A stretch of 64,000 nt of DNA from Nevskia ramosa DSM 11499 (lineage in GTDB: Bacteria; Pseudomonadota; Gammaproteobacteria; Nevskiales; Nevskiaceae). The translations under genes and the position numbers were made by a program. Positions 54,038 to 63,097 of this stretch are shown here, in pieces. Under the pieces are notes generated by a model. It was not told where the DNA came from. It was given only the letters and a program-made list of their open reading frames with translations, and ran no database searches. Numbering within the stretch: the stretch's first letter is position 1; the number at the start of each line of letters is the position of its first letter. The stretch is from positions 1,100,357-1,164,356 of the forward strand of contig NZ_ATVI01000005.1 in assembly GCF_000420645.1 (NCBI RefSeq), in the 5' to 3' direction.

Positions 54038-54304
54038 GGCGTTGTTGGTCCGGTGGGGAAGCAGTGATGAAAGGCGCCGCACGAAGCGTTGCGATCCATA
54101 GCGTTGCAGCCCCAGGATTCGACACGGTCAGTGCGAAGCGCGGTCATTATTCTATCATTGGAAAGCATCATCCGTGCCGCCCGAAGAAGCCTGACGGCTG
54201 GCGAAATCCATTGACCCAGGCACCTCTCTGCGCCCGCAGAAAGCGCCGGGAACTGCGTAGCTGTCTGCGTGTCCCAAGCAACCAAGATGGAGAGCAGCAT
54301 TCAG

Positions 54305-55657
54305 ATGACGATCCGCCGATCCCTATTCAGCCTGCTGTTGCTGCCGTCGCTCCTGCTGCTCCACGCTTGCGGCACCAGCCGGGACGGTGCGACCAGTGGT
54401 CCGGCGCCGAGCATCACCTCCTTCACCGTGACGCCGTCGACGACCAATGCCGGTCGTACGGTGCAATTGAATTGGGCCGTCACCGGCGCCACCCGACTGC
54501 TGGTCCTTCCCGGCTCGATCGATGTCAGCGGCCAGACGAGCACCAGCTTCGTCGTTCCGGCCGGAACCACACGCCTCGCGTTGCAGGCCAGCAACAGCAG
54601 CGGCACCACCACCGTTCCCGCCAACCTGCGCGCCTATGACTGGACCGGTACGGCGGCAAGCTTGAACGCAGCGATCGGTAGCGGCTCCGGTCAGGTCAGC
54701 GGTTACAGCTTCGGGCTGTTCGATCGCACTGGCCCGCTGTTCGCCCAGGCTGGTGGCGATATTCCTGCCGATCAGTTGGTGCTGCTCGCCTCGGCAACCA
54801 AGCTGCCGTCGGTGCTGGCGATCCTGACCATGGTCGATCGCGGCGAGATCGCGCTCGATACGCCGGTTGGCCAGTATCTGGCGCTTGATCCCACGTTCGA
54901 CTGGCCCACCGACAAGGGCCTGATCACCATGCGCATGCTGCTCGCGCATACCTCGGGTCTGCCCGGCCTCGACGATGCCGCGCAGCCGGCCTGCATCACC
55001 GATGAAACCGGCGTCAGCCTGCGCGAATGCGCGCAGAGGATCGCTCGTGTCGATCTGGCGTCCGCACCGGGGGCTGCATTCAACTACGGCGGCATCGATT
55101 TCCAGGTCGCCGGCTACATCGCCACCCTGATCGCCAACCAGAACTGGCAGGACTTCTTCCAGTCCCGCCTCGCAGGTCCGCTGGGCCTGAGCCGTTTCAC
55201 CTATGGCGATCCAGCCACGGTCATCAATCCGCGGATTGCCGGTGGCGGTGCTTCGATTGCCTCCGAGTACGGCGAATTCCTGCGCCTGCTGCTCAACGAT
55301 GGCCTCTTCAACGGCACTCGCGTGCTGTCGTCGGCGATGGTCGCGCAGGTGCTTACCGATCAGACCGTCGGGCTGCGGACCATCTACACGCCATTCCCCT
55401 TGGGTCGGCGGATCGACTATCCCGGCTACGGCTTAGGTGTTTTCCTCAGCGCGCCGCGCAAGCATCCGGGCAGCAACGGTCCTGAATGGAGCGATCCAGG
55501 TCTGTTCGGCACCATGCCGTGGCTCGACGTGGCGCTGGGCTATGGCGCGGTGTTGCTGCTCCAGGCCGATATCGTCAACGGCACCGAGACCGGCCTCGAC
55601 ATCTGGGACGACCTGCGTCCCGGGATCATCACGCAGCTGACCCTGCCGGCGACCTGA
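54305..55657 (+). CDS. Beta-lactamase-fold serine hydrolase lipoprotein
   Basis: This 450-aa protein has a lipobox LLHAC (LLLPSLLLLHACG), a short Ig-like/Thr-rich domain (about 40-110, SITSFTVTPSTTNAGRTVQL) and a class C beta-lactamase fold. The SxxK motif is SATK. The usual YxN triad member is Y-G-G here (AFNYGGIDFQVAG), so the Asn is absent and the active site may be altered. A final GLFGTMPWLDVALGYGAVL region ends the fold. Relatives include esterases and peptidases. A ribosome site GGAGAG lies 10 nt before ATG 54305. It is not an obvious resistance gene. Confidence 0.8.
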   Translation: MTIRRSLFSLLLLPSLLLLHACGTSRDGATSGPAPSITSFTVTPSTTNAGRTVQLNWAVTGATRLLVLPGSIDVSGQTSTSFVVPAGTTRLALQASNSSGTTTVPANLRAYDWTGTAASLNAAIGSGSGQVSGYSFGLFDRTGPLFAQAGGDIPADQLVLLASATKLPSVLAILTMVDRGEIALDTPVGQYLALDPTFDWPTDKGLITMRMLLAHTSGLPGLDDAAQPACITDETGVSLRECAQRIARVDLASAPGAAFNYGGIDFQVAGYIATLIANQNWQDFFQSRLAGPLGLSRFTYGDPATVINPRIAGGGASIASEYGEFLRLLLNDGLFNGTRVLSSAMVAQVLTDQTVGLRTIYTPFPLGRRIDYPGYGLGVFLSAPRKHPGSNGPEWSDPGLFGTMPWLDVALGYGAVLLLQADIVNGTETGLDIWDDLRPGIITQLTLPAT

Positions 55658-55666
55658 GAGTCAGGT

Positions 55667-56752
55667 TTATTCGGCAGCGCGGCCGCTGATCTCGCCGCTG
55701 CCGAGGCATTCCTCGCCGTCGTACAGCACCAGGTATTGACCGGGCACCGCGGCGCGCTGCGGCTGCTCGAAAGCGAACACCACACGCGAGCCATCCTGGC
55801 TCGCGATGAGGCAAGCCTGCAGGCTCTGACGATGGCGGATGCGTGCGCTCAGGCGTGCCGGCATCGGCTCCGGTTTGCGGATCCAGTGGAAGTCGTCGGT
55901 GGCGATCAGCGTCGTCATCAACTGCGGATGCTCGCTGTCCTGCGACACCGTGAGCACGTTGCGCGTGGCGTCTTTCGTGATCACGTACCACGGCGCTTCC
56001 TTCGCGCCGCGCACGCCGCCGATTGCCAGGCCCTTGCGCTGACCTAGCGTGTGGAAAGCCAGCCCCTGATGCTGGCCGATGACCGCACCGGCATCGTCCT
56101 CGATGGCGCCAGGCTGCGGTTTGAGATGCTGGCTCAGGAACTCGCGGAACTCACGTTCGCCGATGAAGCAGATACCGGTGGAATCCTTGCGGGCGTGATT
56201 GGGCAGGCCGGCCTGTTGTGCCAGCGCGCGCACTTCCGGCTTGGTCAGTCCGCCAAGCGGAAACAGCACACGCTCGAAGTGCTCGCGGGCAACGGCGGCC
56301 AGGAAATAGGTCTGATCCTTGTTGTCATCGACGGCGCGCAGCAGGCGAGGGCCTTCAGCGCCGTGATCGACTCGCGCGTAATGGCCGGTCGCCACCCAGT
56401 CGGCACCCAGCCTCAGTGCGTGCTCGCGGAACGGCTGGAACTTCACTTCACGGTTGCAGAGCAGATCCGGATTCGGCGTCTTGCCGGCCTGATAGCCAGC
56501 GAGGAACAGATCGAACACCCGCTGCCGATATTCAAGCGAGAAGTCGACCCGATGCAGCGGGATGCCCAGTTCCTCGGCGACCGCGCGGGCCGACTGGAAG
56601 TCCTCCGCCGAGGTGCAGTATCCCGCTTCGTCCTCGGTCCAGTTGACCATGAACAGGCCGGAAACCCGGTAGCCGTGCTCGCGCAGCAGCCAGGCGGTGA
56701 CCGCCGAATCGACGCCGCCGGAAAGGCCGACGACGACGTGCTCGCCGCTCAC
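55667..56752 (-). CDS. mnmA: tRNA-uridine 2-sulfurtransferase
   Basis: This 361-aa enzyme makes 2-thiouridine at position 34 of tRNA-Lys, Glu and Gln. The ATP pyrophosphatase motif SGGVDSAVTAWLL, the MVNWTEDE segment with GYCTSAEDFQSAR, LAGKTPNPDLLCN-like AGKTPNPDLLCNREVKF, and the catalytic Cys in KDSTGICFIGERE are all present. Length is normal. GTG 56752 is the start, fixed by GTGA overlap with the upstream Nudix gene; an earlier in-frame start reads through that gene. Nudix and mnmA together follow the gsp operon on the minus strand. Confidence 0.96.
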   Translation of the reverse strand: MSGEHVVVGLSGGVDSAVTAWLLREHGYRVSGLFMVNWTEDEAGYCTSAEDFQSARAVAEELGIPLHRVDFSLEYRQRVFDLFLAGYQAGKTPNPDLLCNREVKFQPFREHALRLGADWVATGHYARVDHGAEGPRLLRAVDDNKDQTYFLAAVAREHFERVLFPLGGLTKPEVRALAQQAGLPNHARKDSTGICFIGEREFREFLSQHLKPQPGAIEDDAGAVIGQHQGLAFHTLGQRKGLAIGGVRGAKEAPWYVITKDATRNVLTVSQDSEHPQLMTTLIATDDFHWIRKPEPMPARLSARIRHRQSLQACLIASQDGSRVVFAFEQPQRAAVPGQYLVLYDGEECLGSGEISGRAAE

Positions 56753-57216
56753 GGTTTGCGCAACAGCGCCGGGCTCAGATGCGCCAGCATCGCCAGCGGA
56801 TAACGCTGGCCGGCGAGGGCATCGTCGATCCCGCGCTGGACCATCGGACTGCGATGCCGGCCGGCGGCCGCGCGCAGTTCGTCCGGGGTCAGCCAGATCG
56901 CGCGGGCAATGCCATCGTCGAGCGACCGCTCCGGATGGTGCTGCAGTGGTTCGGCGAGAAAGGCAAAACGCAGGAAGCCGTAGCCGAGTTCCGGCGGCTC
57001 GTACTCGTAGATGCCGAGCAGCGCCGTCGGTCTTACATCCCAGCCCGTTTCTTCCAGCGCTTCCCGCACCGCGCCTTCGATCAGCGTCTCTCCGGGCTCC
57101 CAATGGCCACTGGGCTGATTCAGCACCAGATGATCGTTGACCTGTTCTTCGACGAACAGGAAACGGCCGTCACGTTCGACGACGCAGGCGACGGTGATGT
57201 GATGAGCGGATGCCAT
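56749..57216 (-). CDS. Nudix hydrolase (NudJ/phosphatase-like)
   Basis: This 155-aa protein has a full Nudix box: GHWEPGETLIEGAVREALEE, then TGWDV, with the REXXEE core. The preceding HITVACVVERDGRFLFVEE and the QPSGHWEPGE phrase match NudJ, a pyrophosphatase acting on thiamine and other diphosphates. It overlaps mnmA (GTGA), as nudJ-mnmA often do in gammaproteobacteria. gspN ends 17 bp from its start, so transcription may read through from gsp genes. Confidence 0.93.
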   Translation of the reverse strand: MASAHHITVACVVERDGRFLFVEEQVNDHLVLNQPSGHWEPGETLIEGAVREALEETGWDVRPTALLGIYEYEPPELGYGFLRFAFLAEPLQHHPERSLDDGIARAIWLTPDELRAAAGRHRSPMVQRGIDDALAGQRYPLAMLAHLSPALLRKP

Positions 57217-57232
57217 GCGAACTCGGCGCAGC

Positions 57233-57985
57233 CTAGAGCTGAGCGCGCGACTTGATCCGGTAATAGCCCTGAGTGTCGGGCTGACCGAGCGTGCGCACCA
57301 GGTTCTGCACCGCCGGCTCGGCTTCCGGCTTGGCCTTCACCTTGAGATCGATCTCGTAGCTGCGATCAGTGTTCAGACGCAGTTCGCCGCCGACATCTAG
57401 CGGCCCGGCAGTCGGCGAGACCTTGGCGACGATCACGCCGGCTTCAGTGGTCACGGCCATCTTGAAATCGCCGAGCACCAGCGGATTGCGGCCCAGCGTC
57501 CAGCGCAGACGGGCGATGTCGATGTCGGCGCTGGCCTGCTTCGGGAATTTCTCGACCAGGATCAGCTCGTCGAGCTTGACACCGACATCGCCCTCGATCG
57601 GCAACTGGGCGTCACCGCTGAGTGCCAGCAGCCCTTTCAGTCCGCCGCTGGCCGCCAGGGAACTGACCACGATGTTGCCGCCGAGCGTGCGCGACACGTG
57701 ACCATCGAACAGCAGGCCATCGACCGAGCCATCGACGTGATAGCCCAGCCGGGCGGCGATCAGCGCCAGCGGGCTGAACGTCCAGTTCAGCGGCTTGGCA
57801 AGGCTGCGGCCCTGATAGCTGAGCGAGCCAGCCGAGCCGGAGAACACCGAGCCGGTCAGGCCGGTCAGCTGCACCGGCGAGTCCGGCGGTGCCACGCGCG
57901 GATAGATCGAAGCGATCGGCGCGGTCGCGATCAGGAAGGCGAGAAAGCTGCCGATGCCGACCCACAGCAAGGTGCGAGTCTTCAT
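57233..57985 (-). CDS. gspN: Type II secretion system protein N
   Basis: This 250-aa protein has one N-terminal membrane anchor (LLWVGIGSFLAFLIATAP) and a periplasmic beta-rich domain typical of GspN (GLTGSVFSGSAGSLSYQG and NWTFSPLALIAARLGYHVDG). GspN is an accessory of the type II pseudopilus or outer-membrane channel. It overlaps gspM by 4 nt and ends the gsp run. Its sequence is poorly conserved, so the call rests on position and fold. A C-terminal basic tail follows. Confidence 0.88.
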   Translation of the reverse strand: MKTRTLLWVGIGSFLAFLIATAPIASIYPRVAPPDSPVQLTGLTGSVFSGSAGSLSYQGRSLAKPLNWTFSPLALIAARLGYHVDGSVDGLLFDGHVSRTLGGNIVVSSLAASGGLKGLLALSGDAQLPIEGDVGVKLDELILVEKFPKQASADIDIARLRWTLGRNPLVLGDFKMAVTTEAGVIVAKVSPTAGPLDVGGELRLNTDRSYEIDLKVKAKPEAEPAVQNLVRTLGQPDTQGYYRIKSRAQL

Positions 57986-58530
57986 GGCGCGCGGATCACC
58001 GCGAGGCGGGCGTTGACCAGGCCCGGTGTCGGCTGGCGCTCGATATCGGCGACCTCGATGCGCACGCCGTAGCGGGTCTGCAATTCATTCATCCAGCGCA
58101 GCAGCACATCGAACTCGACATCCTCGAACCAGATGCGTGCCTGATTGTCACCATCCGGCTGCAGACGCGCCGGCGGCTTCTTCAGCGTGCCGTTCTTCGA
58201 GGCCTGATCGACGGCGGTCAGCAGCGAGACATCACTGCCGACGATCGGCCCCGACTGCGGTGCCGCGAAACGCTGATCGACCTCGGCCTGAGCCAGCCGG
58301 GTGGCGATCGAGCGCGCCGACTGCAGTTCTTCGGCCAGTGCCTTGCGATGGCGGACGATCGGCTGCCAGATCGCCGAATAGAGCAGGGCGGCGATGACCA
58401 TCGCGGCGGCGATGCTGACCAGTGTCTGCTCGCGCGGCTGCAGCGCTTCGTAGCGTGCGCGATACGGCGCGGTCTGCCCGGCAATCTGGGCTCTGACGCC
58501 GGCAACCTTCTGACGGAGCGCGGCGCTCAT
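57982..58530 (-). CDS. gspM: Type II secretion system protein M
   Basis: This 182-aa inner-membrane protein has a cytosolic N-terminus, one helix (LVSIAAAMVIAALLYSAIWQ) and a periplasmic ferredoxin-like domain. It has the LEPREQTL-like LQPREQTLVSI preceding the helix that marks GspM. It stabilises GspL on the cytoplasmic ATPase platform. Both ends overlap neighbours (ATGA to gspN and gspL). Length is typical. Confidence 0.92.
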   Translation of the reverse strand: MSAALRQKVAGVRAQIAGQTAPYRARYEALQPREQTLVSIAAAMVIAALLYSAIWQPIVRHRKALAEELQSARSIATRLAQAEVDQRFAAPQSGPIVGSDVSLLTAVDQASKNGTLKKPPARLQPDGDNQARIWFEDVEFDVLLRWMNELQTRYGVRIEVADIERQPTPGLVNARLAVIRAP

Positions 58531-59756
58531 GCGGCCACCGGGCTGAGTTTCAGGCGAATCTGCACGCCGTTCTCGTTGGAGTCTGCGGATTCGACGTCGA
58601 GCTTGGCGCCCGGATGACTGCCGTACCAGGCACGCAGACGTTCGAGCACCTGCAGATCGCTGCCGGACAGATCGAGGAACAACGCGCCATCGCGGAACTG
58701 CACGTTCTTCAGGCTCAGGCCCGGGTTCTCGGCCAGGCCGCTCGATGCCGACTGGATCAGCTCGAACAGACCGCCGCCGCTGCCAGCACCATTCAGCAGA
58801 CGCAGCTGCTGGTCGACCTGGGCTTCCAGGTTGATGATCTTGGTTTCGCGTGGGAACAGGCGGTGAAAGGTTTCTTCGTTGGCGGTCTGCAGAGCGGCAA
58901 CTTCGCGCTTCAGGCGCTGCGATTCGGCAACGTTCAGGCCGATGCCGAGCAGCAGCGCAACCGCCGCCAGCTGCGCGGCCAGCAGCCAGGGGCGCCAGTA
59001 GCGGTTCAGATCATCGCGCTGCGAATAGCCAGCCTGCAGCAGATCGATCGACTGCGACGGCCGCCAGTGGCGAATCAGTGCTTCGAGCGGATGATCGAAG
59101 CCCGGCAGCAGATCCAGCGGCCGCTGCAGCTGGGTGTAATCGGTGGCGTCGTCGCGGGCCACCAGCACCCGCAGGCTCGCCGGCGTGCCGTTCTCGGCCA
59201 GTTCCAGCAGCAGCTCGAAATCTTCCGCCACGCAGCTGAAACCGGCATAAGGGCCGCTGCGGACGATCATCTGGCCGGCATCCGGCAACACGCTCCACGG
59301 CCCACCTTCGGTCCAGGGCAGAGCCAGAGTGTCCGGAATCAGCGCGCTGATCCGCACCCCGGCGGCATTGAAGGGAGCCAGCCAGTCGTCGACATGCGAG
59401 CGGGTGACGACGGCGATCGGGAAGGCACCGCCGGGCAGGCGGCTGCCGATCGCGAAATGCAGGGTGTCGACGTCTTCGGCGAACTGGTCTTCGAGCACGA
59501 AGGGCGCGGCCTGCAGCACCTTGGCCGGTTGCCGGGCCGGCACCGACACCGTGGTCAGCCGGACATCGGCACCCGGCACGAAGACGATCACCTTGCGGCC
59601 GACACCGAGGGCGATGACCTCGTCAAGCGGCAGTTCGCGGACCAGCACGCCGGGCCTGGCAAGGCTCGTATCGAGCGGATCGGAAGCGACGAGCGCATGC
59701 GCGGTCGGCGCGTCCGGGGCGGTATCGCGCAGGCGGATATAGAGGATGTCGCGCAA
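58527..59756 (-). CDS. gspL: Type II secretion system protein L
   Basis: This 409-aa protein has a cytosolic actin-like domain (about 1-245), one transmembrane helix (LLAAQLAAVALLLGIGLNVA) and a periplasmic ferredoxin-like domain. The segment AAPFVLEDQFAEDVDTLHFA in the first third is typical. It couples the GspE ATPase to the pseudopilus. The start is TTG 59756 since no ATG is available before MRDILYIRL. Gap to gspK is 32 bp, the only real gap among gspG-N. Confidence 0.93.
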   Translation of the reverse strand: MRDILYIRLRDTAPDAPTAHALVASDPLDTSLARPGVLVRELPLDEVIALGVGRKVIVFVPGADVRLTTVSVPARQPAKVLQAAPFVLEDQFAEDVDTLHFAIGSRLPGGAFPIAVVTRSHVDDWLAPFNAAGVRISALIPDTLALPWTEGGPWSVLPDAGQMIVRSGPYAGFSCVAEDFELLLELAENGTPASLRVLVARDDATDYTQLQRPLDLLPGFDHPLEALIRHWRPSQSIDLLQAGYSQRDDLNRYWRPWLLAAQLAAVALLLGIGLNVAESQRLKREVAALQTANEETFHRLFPRETKIINLEAQVDQQLRLLNGAGSGGGLFELIQSASSGLAENPGLSLKNVQFRDGALFLDLSGSDLQVLERLRAWYGSHPGAKLDVESADSNENGVQIRLKLSPVAA

Positions 59757-59788
59757 GGGACGGGCGGGCAGCGAGCGTAGGGTGGGGA

Positions 59789-60769
59789 TCAGTCGGCGTC
59801 AGTTGAGTGGGCGATCACGACGGGATCTGCGCCACCCTCGGGCCGGATATAGACACTGTATAGCGAGACTCGACCGCTGCCAATGAACACTTCGGCCTGT
59901 AGTTGGAAGTAGCGCGTGCGCACATCGATCTGGTTTTCCGGCTTCAGATCGTTGTCCGGCCCGATGAAACTGTTGACGCCACCGTTCAATACTTCCTGCG
60001 GGGTCTTGGCGGGGACCTTCAGGCGCGTTTCGACGAATTTCATCATCGCCACGCGATCAATGGTCTTCGACAAGGTCGACAGTACCTGCGGCGAGGCGGT
60101 GTTGACGTTGATCTTGGTGCCAATGGTTGGCAATGCCGTGACAAACGGTTTCAGCGCCGCGTACAAGGCTGGTGTCATGCCACGCACCTGCAGCAGTTCG
60201 GAAGCGCTCAGCATCGGCCGGTTGGCGGCGCGGTACGGCGGATCGAGCCCCTGATATTCGTTGTCCTCGGCACCATTCAGATCAATGCGCTCGTTGTCGG
60301 CATCGACCCAGTCGCGGATCGCGCTGCCCAGGCCGGTGGCCTTGATCGCGGCATCGCCGCCGATCGCATCGAGCAGCAGCTGGAACTGCGCGAGATAGAC
60401 CTTCAGCTGGGCAACGTCTTTGGTCGCCAGATTGTTCAGGTTGAAGCGGCCCTGCAGATCCTCGACGCGGCCCCGCAAGTTGCCGTTGTCGATCGGCAGG
60501 AAATCGACCGGCCGCGCCCAGATATCGCCGAGCGAATCGATTTCGTTGGTCTTGGCATCCAGCTTGAGGATGCCCTTGACCCAGGACTCGACGCCGTCCG
60601 CGTACCAAAGCGCGGTTTCCGATTCGACCAGGTTGCTGGCCCGCCGCACCGCGATGTTCGAGCTTTCGAACATCGCGACGGCGGCGATCGTCGACAGCGC
60701 GACCACGAACATCGCGGTGATCAGGGCGATGCCTTGGGGTTTTCGGCGTGGGTAGAGCTGGCGCTTCAT
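59789..60769 (-). CDS. gspK: Type II secretion system minor pseudopilin K
   Basis: This 326-aa minor pseudopilin has a prepilin-like start QGIALITAMFVVALSTIA. The usual Glu-5 is replaced by Thr, the normal state of GspK. The large alpha domain with NNLATKDVAQLKVYLAQFQ, WVDADNERIDLNGAEDNEYQ and DPPYRAANRPMLSASELLQV is diagnostic. It caps the pseudopilus tip with GspI and GspJ. Overlaps gspJ by 4 nt. Confidence 0.94.
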   Translation of the reverse strand: MKRQLYPRRKPQGIALITAMFVVALSTIAAVAMFESSNIAVRRASNLVESETALWYADGVESWVKGILKLDAKTNEIDSLGDIWARPVDFLPIDNGNLRGRVEDLQGRFNLNNLATKDVAQLKVYLAQFQLLLDAIGGDAAIKATGLGSAIRDWVDADNERIDLNGAEDNEYQGLDPPYRAANRPMLSASELLQVRGMTPALYAALKPFVTALPTIGTKINVNTASPQVLSTLSKTIDRVAMMKFVETRLKVPAKTPQEVLNGGVNSFIGPDNDLKPENQIDVRTRYFQLQAEVFIGSGRVSLYSVYIRPEGGADPVVIAHSTDAD

Positions 60770-61581
60770 TCGGTAGCGTCGAGACCGCCGGGACCGTTTG
60801 TGCCACCGGTAGTGCCGCCACTCGTGCTGTTGTTAACGCCGCCGCCCTTGCCCGCGGTGGTGCCTCCCGACGTGTTTCCGGGCGGCGGCGGTGGCGGCGC
60901 CTTGCTCAGCTCGGCAATCTTCGACGCGCCCTCGGCGCCGACGCGGAACAGCAAGCGCAGCTTGCCCCAGTCCCGCGTCTTCAAGGTCAGTTCGATGGCG
61001 GTCGGCGGTGGCTGCTGGGCATTCGGCACCCCGGCATTGCCGTTGGCGGACGGCCAGGCTTCGGACTTCTGGCCGTTGGCATCGTAGAAGCGCCATTCGG
61101 CTTCCTCGATGCGATCGAGCATCGTCACCTCGATCGGCTTGGTCTGCGCCGCGCGATCGAGCACGTTCCAGCTGCGTCGCACCAGACGCTTGTCCTGGAA
61201 ACGCGCGCCGCGCGCCTTGTCGACGTACTCGGACTCTTCCAGCCCGTAGCTGACCCGCTCCAGAGTCGAACGCGGCAAGGACAGTAGGTTCTGCCAGCCG
61301 CCGCGCGTGAACTCGATGCGCTGCGCGAAGCTGTCGAAACCGAACGGCGGCAGTTCCTGGCCGCTGCTGTCGCGCACGCCACGCGGTGCCGCGTTCTGGA
61401 AATCGGTGCGCAGGCGAATGTAGGCGCGGTCGTATTCCTCGGTGCGGCTGAGGTTGTCTTCAATCTTGGCGCGCGCGCTCAGCACCGTGTTCAGGCCGCC
61501 GTAGGCCATGGTCGCGAACACGCCGAAGATACCGATCACCACGATCAGCTCCAGCAAGGTGAAGCCCCGCTGGGACCTCAC
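60766..61581 (-). CDS. gspJ: Type II secretion system minor pseudopilin J
   Basis: This 271-aa pseudopilin has the prepilin-peptidase site QRG/FTLLELIVVIGIFGVF with Glu-5. Globular domain features are RIRLRTDFQNAAPRGVRD-like IRLRTDFQNAAPRGVRDSSG and SYGLEESEYVDKARG. The C-terminus has an added Pro/Gly-rich tail (PPPPPPGNTSGGTTAGKGGG). GTG 61581 is chosen because it overlaps gspI (GTGA) and stands just ahead of the processing site. An in-frame start 49 codons upstream runs through gspI. Confidence 0.93.
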   Translation of the reverse strand: MRSQRGFTLLELIVVIGIFGVFATMAYGGLNTVLSARAKIEDNLSRTEEYDRAYIRLRTDFQNAAPRGVRDSSGQELPPFGFDSFAQRIEFTRGGWQNLLSLPRSTLERVSYGLEESEYVDKARGARFQDKRLVRRSWNVLDRAAQTKPIEVTMLDRIEEAEWRFYDANGQKSEAWPSANGNAGVPNAQQPPPTAIELTLKTRDWGKLRLLFRVGAEGASKIAELSKAPPPPPPGNTSGGTTAGKGGGVNNSTSGGTTGGTNGPGGLDATE

Positions 61582-61973
61582 TGAGTGGCCTCGCGGCCGA
61601 CGTTGGACAGGAAACCGGTCAAGGTTATGTAAGGCGTGGGGCGCTTGTCGCTCTTCTTCTCGACGCTGATATCGACGCGGCGCAGGCCCGGGTCCTGGGT
61701 GGCCTTGACCTCGGTTCGCCAGGTCCATTTGATGTCGCCGAGTTCGACATCCTCGTTGGCCTTGCCGAGCGCCGGCCAGGCTTTGCCGAGTTCGATTTCG
61801 GTCATCCGGTTGCGGGCGACGAACAAGGCCAGCGACTTGTCGCGCAAACCGGCGGCGCTGCTCGCGAAACGGGCGCCGTTGCCGATGATGGCGCCGAGCG
61901 CGATCGCCAGCACGCCGACGGCGACCAGCATTTCCATCAGGGTGAAACCGCGCTGGCGCCGCGGAGAGATCAT
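61578..61973 (-). CDS. gspI: Type II secretion system minor pseudopilin I
   Basis: This 131-aa pseudopilin has the leader QRG/FTLMEMLVAVGVLAIALG with Glu-5, a conserved DKSLALFVARNRMTEIE region, and a beta domain with WTWRTEVKATQDPGLRRVDI. It initiates the pseudopilus tip with J and K. Overlaps gspH (ATGA) and gspJ (GTGA). Confidence 0.94.
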   Translation of the reverse strand: MISPRRQRGFTLMEMLVAVGVLAIALGAIIGNGARFASSAAGLRDKSLALFVARNRMTEIELGKAWPALGKANEDVELGDIKWTWRTEVKATQDPGLRRVDISVEKKSDKRPTPYITLTGFLSNVGREATQ

Positions 61974-62611
61974 CGGGTCACCGCTTTTTCGACGGTACGC
62001 CGCTCGCGGGTGATGCGGCCGAGCAGATCGCCTTCGATATGCATGTATACCGGGTAGTTCGGCGCTTTCAGATCAAGCGTGAACGGCGTCATCTGGCCAC
62101 CGGGCAGCAGCAACACTTGGGGCTTGAGCTTGGTCGCTTCGTCTTCTTTCCTGTCGTCGTCATCCGAGGATTTCGAGTCGCTGCCGCTCCTGGCTTCCTT
62201 CGGCTGGATCGGCGGGATCAGCCGTCCTTCGATGCGCAGCTCGGAATAGAACGGCTGCAGCAACGGCCGCGAGCGGAAGCTGCCGCTCTGGGCGTAGTCG
62301 TCCCATTTCGAGGCCGAGGAGGCGATCAGGAAACGATAACCATCCGGCGTGAAGACCAGGCCGATGGCGATGCCTTTCAGGTCGGCTTCGTCCTCGGCCA
62401 GACGCAGCAGTTGTTCGACGCGTTTCGATTCGGCTTCCAGCCGGTCATCGATCGCACGGTTGCCGATCGACAGGCTGACGAAGGTGACGATGACGCCGAT
62501 GATCGCGATCACCGCCATCAACTCCAGCAAGGTGAAACCTCGCTGCCGCGATGAAGCCGACACCGGCGGGGCAGCGCTGGCGGGCAGCGCCCGCGCAGCG
62601 CCTTCGATCAC
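61970..62611 (-). CDS. gspH: Type II secretion system minor pseudopilin H
   Basis: This 213-aa pseudopilin has the leader SRQRG/FTLLELMAVIAIIGVIV with Glu-5 and the GspH domain with AESKRVEQLLRLAEDEADLK and IAIGLVFTPDGYRFL. An acidic insert (SGSDSKSSDDDDRKEDEA) interrupts the beta domain. GTG 62611 overlaps the gspG stop (GTGA) and is taken as the start; a longer frame reads through gspG. It links the pilus tip to the major pseudopilin. Confidence 0.93.
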   Translation of the reverse strand: MIEGAARALPASAAPPVSASSRQRGFTLLELMAVIAIIGVIVTFVSLSIGNRAIDDRLEAESKRVEQLLRLAEDEADLKGIAIGLVFTPDGYRFLIASSASKWDDYAQSGSFRSRPLLQPFYSELRIEGRLIPPIQPKEARSGSDSKSSDDDDRKEDEATKLKPQVLLLPGGQMTPFTLDLKAPNYPVYMHIEGDLLGRITRERRTVEKAVTR

Positions 62612-63054
62612 GGAGCCGGAGCCCAGTTGCCGATGTCGCTGGACGAGCCGTCGCCACCGGGCTTGTTGTCGCTGCCGAGGCTGAACACGTCGATCTCGCC
62701 CTTCACGCCGGGGCTCAGGTACTGGTAGGGGTTCTGCCAGGGATCGCGCGGCACCGATTTCAGATAGCCGCCCGGCTTCCAGTTGCGGGCCGGAGGATCG
62801 CCCTGCGGAGGTGCGACCAGCGCTTCGAGCCCCTGCTGGGTGCTCGGGTAGTTGAAGTTGTCGAGCTTGTAGAGATTGAGCGCGGTCTCGATCGCGGCGA
62901 TGTCCTGCTTGGCCTTGACCTGACGCGCCTTGTCCGGCTGGTCGAAGATATTCGGCGCGACGATGGCGGCGAGGATGCCGATGATCACGACGACGACCAT
63001 GATTTCGATCAGCGTGAAACCGCGTGCGCCCCGCTTCTGAGTCTGTGTTTTCAT
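62608..63054 (-). CDS. gspG: Type II secretion system major pseudopilin G
   Basis: This 148-aa major pseudopilin has the leader GARG/FTLIEIMVVVVIIGILAA with Glu-5, and the GspG core PDKARQVKAKQDIAAIETAL and YKLDNFNYPSTQQGLEALV. The calcium loop near the end (SLGSDNKPGGDGSSSDIGNW) is typical. ATG 63054 is preferred to a start eight codons earlier. It is the first gene of the gsp run here; gspC, D, E and F are not adjacent and must lie elsewhere. Divergent from the rhombosortase over 43 bp. Confidence 0.96.
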   Translation of the reverse strand: MKTQTQKRGARGFTLIEIMVVVVIIGILAAIVAPNIFDQPDKARQVKAKQDIAAIETALNLYKLDNFNYPSTQQGLEALVAPPQGDPPARNWKPGGYLKSVPRDPWQNPYQYLSPGVKGEIDVFSLGSDNKPGGDGSSSDIGNWAPAP

Positions 63055-63097
63055 GATCCGCAAGAAGGTTGAAGACATTGATAATGCCGCAGGAACG

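Noticed and set aside
51419-54067. Very long open frame antisense to acnB
   Set aside because: High GC with strong codon bias leaves antisense frames open; the product is low complexity and acnB is certain.
54305-55657. Antibiotic-resistance beta-lactamase
   Set aside because: YxN and KTG-like motifs are not intact and the protein is a larger lipoprotein, so it fits the esterase/peptidase relatives better.
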